Part shown: in pieces, positions 6,762 to 10,523 of the stretch
Position numbering within the stretch: the stretch's first letter is position 1
How the letters are laid out: the number at the start of each line of letters is the position of its first letter
From: an uncultured Alphaproteobacteria bacterium
Lineage (GTDB): Bacteria; Pseudomonadota; Alphaproteobacteria; RF32; CAG-239
Reading direction: 5' to 3'
NCBI GenBank assembly: GCA_944391355.1
Contig: CALXTG010000001.1
Location: 1 to 10,523 of the forward strand
DNA: 10,523 nt
Translations under genes and position numbers: made by a program
The notes under the pieces: model-generated
Seen by the model: only the letters and a program-made list of their open reading frames with translations
Databases searched by the model: none
What the model was told of the DNA's origin: nothing

Positions 6762-8915
6762 ATGCACGAAAATTTACAAAAACTTGCTAATGCCGTCGGA
6801 ATTGCCACCCAATTTTGCGACGCCGGTCTGAACCGCCGCGAATATGATATTTGTGATAATACAATTCGTTTCTTTGCCGAAAAGCTCGGTTTCAAGGCCG
6901 GCAGCGATGCCGAAATAGAAAAATCGCTGCAGGATCTTGCCAAACGGCGTTGGCAGCAGGCTCTCGAAAATATTTATGTGGTCGAACAGCCCGACAAGGC
7001 CATAGATTTGGTGGTTCCCGAAAATGAGGCGGATCAGGCCGTCGGCATCAAGCTGAAAAATCAGTTTTATAAAGGTGAGTTTGATGTCAATGTTGAAGTA
7101 AGCGACAGCGGGGAAACCTTTAAAATCGGAAAGACCCTCTATAAAAAACTGGTGATTAAAATTGTTTCCGACGTTGATGTCGGTTATTATGATCTGACTT
7201 TGACTCAGGGAAAGAAAAGCTATAAAGCTACGCTGGCCGTTGCGCCTTTGCGCTGCTATTCCAACCCGTCTCTCGATACGGAAAAACTCTGGGGCTTTAC
7301 CGTTCAGCTCTATTCGGTGCGCAGCCTGCATAACTGGGGGATCGGCGATTTCAGCGACCTTTGCCGCCTGGTTGAAATTTCCGCCCGCAACGGCGCCGAT
7401 ATTATCGGGCTCAACCCGTTAAGCGTTCTTGTACACCAATATCCCGAAAACGCCAGTCCTTATGCTTCCGTCAGCCGGCTGTTTTTGAATCCGATTTATA
7501 TTGATGTCGAGGCTGTGCCAGAATTTGTTCCCGAGGACAAAGAAGCGATTGCCGCCGAACTTGATGAAGTTAAAAATTCTGAACTGATTAATTATACCAA
7601 GGTTTATAATCTCAAAATCAAAATGCTGGAACGCCTGTATCAGCGTTTTCTGAAAAATAAAGATAAGCTGCGCACCGCTGCGTATGCCGCGTTCTGCAAA
7701 GAGCAGGGTGATGATCTGGAAAAACTGGCGGCCTTTACGGTTCTGTACGATGATTATTGCACCCATTGCTGGACCAGTTGGAAAAAATGGAATAAAGAAT
7801 TTCAAAATCCCAATTCGCAGGCCGTCAAAAAATTTGTTGAAGCACATGAAGACCGTATCGGCTTTTTTAAATATCTCCAATTTGAGGCCGATCGTCAGTT
7901 TAATCAGGCGCAGCAGCTGGTCGAAAAACTGGGGCTGAAAGTCGGTTTTTACCGCGATCTTCCGGTCAGCGTCAGTCAGGACAGCGCTGAAGTCTGGGGC
8001 AATCAAAATCTTTTTATTAAAGATGCCGGCGTAGGGGCGCCGCCCGATGCCTTTTTCCCGCAGGGACAGGCCTGGGGACTGGGCGCTTTTAATCCTTTTG
8101 CCTTAAAGGCTTCCGGCTATGAGGCCTTTATCAAGATTCTCCGCGCCAATATGCACAATGCCGGAGCTCTGCGCATTGACCATGTAATGAGTCTGCTGCG
8201 CTTATATGTCATTCCCGAGAACGGTCTGCCCGGCACCTATATTATGTATAATTTTCATGATATGTTGAATCTGGTCGCAATCGAAAGCTGGCTGAACCGC
8301 TGTGTAATCGTCGGCGAGAGTATCGGTAACGTGCCTTACGGCTTCTTAGATGCCCTGGCTCGCAAAAATATCAATTCCCTGAGCGTCCTCTGGGCCGAAC
8401 GCTGGGATGTCGGCCGCGGTGATTTCAAACCGCCTTACGATTATCCGCAAACAGCTTTCACTTCGGTCGGAACTCATGATATGGCGCCGCTCAGAATGTG
8501 GTGGTTCGGTTATGATATTGAAGTTACCCGCAGCCTGGGAATTATCCCGGATGACGAAAGCAAAACGGCTGCTTATAAACAGCGGGAGCTTGACCGCTGG
8601 AAATTATTGTTTGCTCTCGACAGCAACGGTGTCTGGCCGGAAGATAATCCCCGCAAAGGCGATTATCTGTATGGTGAAGGTTATCCCGAAGGGATAGAAG
8701 AGGCTGTACACCGTTATATTGCCCGTTCCTGCTGTAAGGCTTTTTTGGCGCAGCCGGAAGATATTCTCCATGTCGAAAAAATGCAGAATCTTCCCGGTAC
8801 CGATAAAGAGCAGCATCCCAACTGGCGGCGCAAGCTTCCGGTTCCTCTGGAGCGCTTGGAAAATGATATTGCCTTTATCCGCAATATCGCCGCTATCCGC
8901 AAAGAACGCAATTAA
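6762..8915 (+). CDS. malQ: 4-alpha-glucanotransferase (amylomaltase) MalQ
   Basis: This GH77 enzyme transfers alpha-1,4-glucan segments between malto-oligosaccharides and releases glucose, so it can lengthen the short chains produced by GlgX. It has 717 residues (E. coli MalQ 694). Residues 1 to about 160 are the N-terminal helical and beta-sandwich extension of the long MalQ type; the barrel starts near WGFTVQLYSVRSLHNWGIGD (177-196). Further GH77 landmarks are DLPVSVSQDSAEVWG at 399-413, VGAPPDAFFPQGQAWG at 424-439 and GALRIDHVMSLLRLYVIP at 468-485. Catalytic residues are nucleophile D473, acid/base E519 in IVGESIGNVP, and D573 in GTHDMAPL. Two motif deviations stand out: the usual GEDLG is GESIG here, with Ser at 520, and THDLPT is THDMAP. 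The triad is intact, so activity is expected. It is the last gene of the operon, followed by a terminator 1 base after its stop. Confidence 0.95.
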   Translation: MHENLQKLANAVGIATQFCDAGLNRREYDICDNTIRFFAEKLGFKAGSDAEIEKSLQDLAKRRWQQALENIYVVEQPDKAIDLVVPENEADQAVGIKLKNQFYKGEFDVNVEVSDSGETFKIGKTLYKKLVIKIVSDVDVGYYDLTLTQGKKSYKATLAVAPLRCYSNPSLDTEKLWGFTVQLYSVRSLHNWGIGDFSDLCRLVEISARNGADIIGLNPLSVLVHQYPENASPYASVSRLFLNPIYIDVEAVPEFVPEDKEAIAAELDEVKNSELINYTKVYNLKIKMLERLYQRFLKNKDKLRTAAYAAFCKEQGDDLEKLAAFTVLYDDYCTHCWTSWKKWNKEFQNPNSQAVKKFVEAHEDRIGFFKYLQFEADRQFNQAQQLVEKLGLKVGFYRDLPVSVSQDSAEVWGNQNLFIKDAGVGAPPDAFFPQGQAWGLGAFNPFALKASGYEAFIKILRANMHNAGALRIDHVMSLLRLYVIPENGLPGTYIMYNFHDMLNLVAIESWLNRCVIVGESIGNVPYGFLDALARKNINSLSVLWAERWDVGRGDFKPPYDYPQTAFTSVGTHDMAPLRMWWFGYDIEVTRSLGIIPDDESKTAAYKQRELDRWKLLFALDSNGVWPEDNPRKGDYLYGEGYPEGIEEAVHRYIARSCCKAFLAQPEDILHVEKMQNLPGTDKEQHPNWRRKLPVPLERLENDIAFIRNIAAIRKERN

Positions 8916-8916
8916 C

Positions 8917-8951
8917 AAAAAAATCCCCGCCTCAACAGCGGGGATTTTTTT
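8917..8951. terminator. Intrinsic terminator at the end of the glg operon, shared with the convergent gene
   Basis: A perfect 14-bp inverted repeat pairs 8917-8930 with 8938-8951 (core ATCCCCGC/GCGGGGAT) around a 7-base loop, ending in seven Ts. On the minus strand it ends in seven Ts too. The last two bases fall within the TAA stop codon (8952-8950) of the minus-strand gene, so that gene's terminator begins inside its own stop codon. Confidence 0.93.
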
Positions 8952-10523
8952 AGTTCTTGCCGGTGCAGTCGCCGCGGTTATCATTCCAGTTGCCGCCGCG
9001 CTTGCAGCTGGTAATCGTACGCCAGCCGTCTTTTCTGCCGACCCCGGCGCCGCGGTAGTGGTCAAAGTTTGTAAGCGCACATTTTTTATCGGCGCAGTAA
9101 AATTTATCATCGCATTCAAAATAAATACGTGCCGTGCCCGTATAGCACAACCGTCCTCCGTTGCGCAATTTGAGTTTAGCATTATTGCCCAAAATAAAGA
9201 CAGAGGAATCTCTCATTCGGATAGTAGCATATTCATTTTCAAGTTCCGTACCATTATCCCAGTTCCAACCGATTGCCGTTTCGTTTGTCATTTCAATCCG
9301 GGTGTCTTCCACTTCAAATTTTCCTCCTTTAACCGTCGAATATAGTTTAGCGCCGGTCAGAGTGGAGCTTTTAAAAGTGACTTCTCCTCCCTCATAAGCC
9401 TGAAAAGCATCGGCGACATTTGTGTTAGAGGATGTGCTCGCATATTTGCCGCCGTTCCATATTGAAATATTATTGGCGCTTATTGACGAGTCGGATAATA
9501 TAAAGTTGCTTGATATCGAAACACGGCCGGTTATGTCGATATTTTTGCGGTAAAAGTCAATAAAACCGCTGCTACTGATATTATTTGCAGTAACCGAACC
9601 TCGATTTTCCTGTCCGCTGTATTCAGTTGTTAAATCGGCATTCTGGTTGACGGTAATATCTCTCGGTGTTTTGAAGGTTGCCGGATAAGCTAAATATACG
9701 CTGCCGCGGATTTCAATGCCGTTATAAGCATAGAAATTATTCATCACTGTCAACCGGCCGTTGGGATAAACGGTAAGTTTGCTGCCGGGCAGATTGACAT
9801 TGCCTTCAAATGTGATGCGCGTCATGGCATTATTCGTATCGCTGATATCCAGGTAGGAGAAGTTAAAGTCAACGTCTTTAACCGTTGCAGTCCCGTTCAG
9901 AACAATAGATCCGCTGCCGCTGACATTCAGGTTATCTATGCCGACGCCGCTCATGGACGGTGAAGACTGTGTTAAGGTTACAGTCGGTTTTGTGGTGTAT
10001 TTACACTGAGAGAAAGACAATCCTTTCAGAGAAATATATTTTTTGTTATTCGTAAAATTATTAAGAGTAATGTTTTTGGTAATAACAGAAGTTCCGTTGG
10101 TGCCAAACGCCCCGTCAATACCGTAACCCGCCGCTTCCAGCTGTTCCTGGCAGGTCATGTTCTGACACTGATAGCATGTATCGCCGTTATCGGCGACATA
10201 AGTTCCCAGAGATTTCTGGTCGCTCTTACAGGCCGTGGTCGAATCTCCGCTGCTGCAGCCGGCTTTGTCTACACAGATTAAGGCCGCGCTGTTACATGTC
10301 TGTCTGACGCTGTCGCAGTTCAGGTCGTCACAGGTCTTTGCCCGGCACGCATAACAGATCTTACCGCTCGAGGTCGTATGGTTGCTGCCATCCGAGACCT
10401 GTTTGTCACTGCACGCGCTTTCCTGATATCCGCTCGGACAGGTATTCGGGTCTTCTACGCATTGTTTGCTCACGCTGTCGCATTTCTCGCCCTGATCACA
10501 GCTCGTCCCCTTGTTGACACAGT
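8950..10523 (-). CDS. Cys-rich repeat / beta-helix protein, probably exported (5' end outside window)
   Basis: The frame is open from the window edge to TAA at 8952-8950, giving 523 residues without the N-terminus. A GTG at 10473 is in frame, but similar Cys-rich sequence continues upstream of it, so it is an internal Val. Three zones are visible. Residues 1-124 contain 17 cysteines, including two related blocks ending in CYACRAKTC and CYQCQNMTC. Residues 174-458 contain no cysteine and are rich in Asn, Ser, Gly, Thr and alternating hydrophobics (ITFEGNVNLPGSKLTVYPNG), with 21-residue GG spacing, as in right-handed parallel beta-helices. Residues 459-523 contain six cysteines and end in GDCTGKN. 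I recall similar Cys-repeat proteins from gut alphaproteobacteria but know no characterised function. Paired cysteines suggest disulfides and hence export; signal peptide and anchor would be beyond the edge. An adhesin or other surface role is only a guess. Confidence 0.85.
   Translation of the reverse strand, partial: CVNKGTSCDQGEKCDSVSKQCVEDPNTCPSGYQESACSDKQVSDGSNHTTSSGKICYACRAKTCDDLNCDSVRQTCNSAALICVDKAGCSSGDSTTACKSDQKSLGTYVADNGDTCYQCQNMTCQEQLEAAGYGIDGAFGTNGTSVITKNITLNNFTNNKKYISLKGLSFSQCKYTTKPTVTLTQSSPSMSGVGIDNLNVSGSGSIVLNGTATVKDVDFNFSYLDISDTNNAMTRITFEGNVNLPGSKLTVYPNGRLTVMNNFYAYNGIEIRGSVYLAYPATFKTPRDITVNQNADLTTEYSGQENRGSVTANNISSSGFIDFYRKNIDITGRVSISSNFILSDSSISANNISIWNGGKYASTSSNTNVADAFQAYEGGEVTFKSSTLTGAKLYSTVKGGKFEVEDTRIEMTNETAIGWNWDNGTELENEYATIRMRDSSVFILGNNAKLKLRNGGRLCYTGTARIYFECDDKFYCADKKCALTNFDHYRGAGVGRKDGWRTITSCKRGGNWNDNRGDCTGKN
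10150..10440 (-). repeat. Two diverged Cys-rich repeat units in the right-edge protein
   Basis: Block one (10440-10330) runs CPSGYQESAC...GKICYACRAKTC and block two (10257-10150) runs CSSGDSTTAC...GDTCYQCQNMTC. They are 37 and 36 residues long with the same pattern C-x8-C-x16/18-CYxC-x4-C, offset by about 60 residues. Each is preceded by a CDSV segment. The bases have diverged, so this is an old protein-level duplication. More units may lie beyond the window edge. Confidence 0.75.

Noticed and set aside
7419..8006. Minus-strand 195-codon open frame inside malQ
   Set aside because: It is antisense to conserved GH77 sequence and shows no domain or ribosome site; it is a composition shadow of malQ.
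8719..9345. Plus-strand 208-codon open frame starting within malQ
   Set aside because: It overlaps the malQ 3' end in another frame, runs through the terminator hairpin and then lies antisense to the Cys-rich gene. It has no ribosome site and no recognisable domain.
10150..10440. Possible CRISPR-like or DNA-level tandem repeat
   Set aside because: Similarity between units is at protein level only; there are no identical short direct repeats with spacers.
10471..10473. GTG as the start codon of the right-edge protein
   Set aside because: The frame stays open to the window edge and the upstream residues continue the cysteine spacing, so the codon is an internal Val.

Overview
The window looks like chromosomal DNA of a Gram-negative bacterium, most likely an uncultured alphaproteobacterium of the host-associated (gut) type. 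The arguments are modest. The HTH-regulator tail at the left edge carries a sequence style (ETLELVRAYYKI) that I associate with alphaproteobacterial XRE regulators. The Cys-rich exported protein at the right edge resembles proteins I recall from gut-metagenome alphaproteobacteria. The promoters have ordinary sigma70-like boxes. No phage, insertion sequence, CRISPR array or plasmid signal is visible, and no gene-free stretch exceeds 300 bases.

Layout, left to right: (1) the C-terminal end of a probable XRE-family regulator (+); (2) a bidirectional terminator and a tRNA-Leu(CAA) with encoded CCA (-), driven by its own promoter; (3) a TTG-started gene for a TPR-repeat protein fused to a SAM-dependent methyltransferase (+); (4) a terminator shared with a convergent small gene for a DUF2934 protein with a Lys/Ser-rich tail (-), which has a good promoter of its own; (5) a 212-base divergent intergenic region; (6) a three-gene glycogen/alpha-glucan operon, glgB - glgX - malQ (+), with gaps of only 19 and 12 bases; (7) a strong terminator whose T-run includes the stop codon of the convergent last gene; (8) a large, 5'-truncated gene (-) for a protein with Cys-rich repeats, a long cysteine-free probable beta-helix, and a Cys-rich C-terminal cap.

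The operon forms a coherent alpha-glucan module. GlgB introduces alpha-1,6 branches into glycogen. GlgX removes short branches left after phosphorolysis. MalQ disproportionates the released malto-oligosaccharides into chains that can re-enter degradation or synthesis. The synthesis genes (glgA, glgC) and the phosphorylase (glgP) are not in this window. The DUF2934 gene is divergently transcribed from glgB and shares its intergenic region, so co-regulation is possible but unproven.

Most of the window is ordinary housekeeping sequence. The least explained parts are the right-edge Cys-rich/beta-helix protein, the small cationic DUF2934 protein beside the glycogen operon, and a non-consensus residue next to the catalytic Glu of MalQ.
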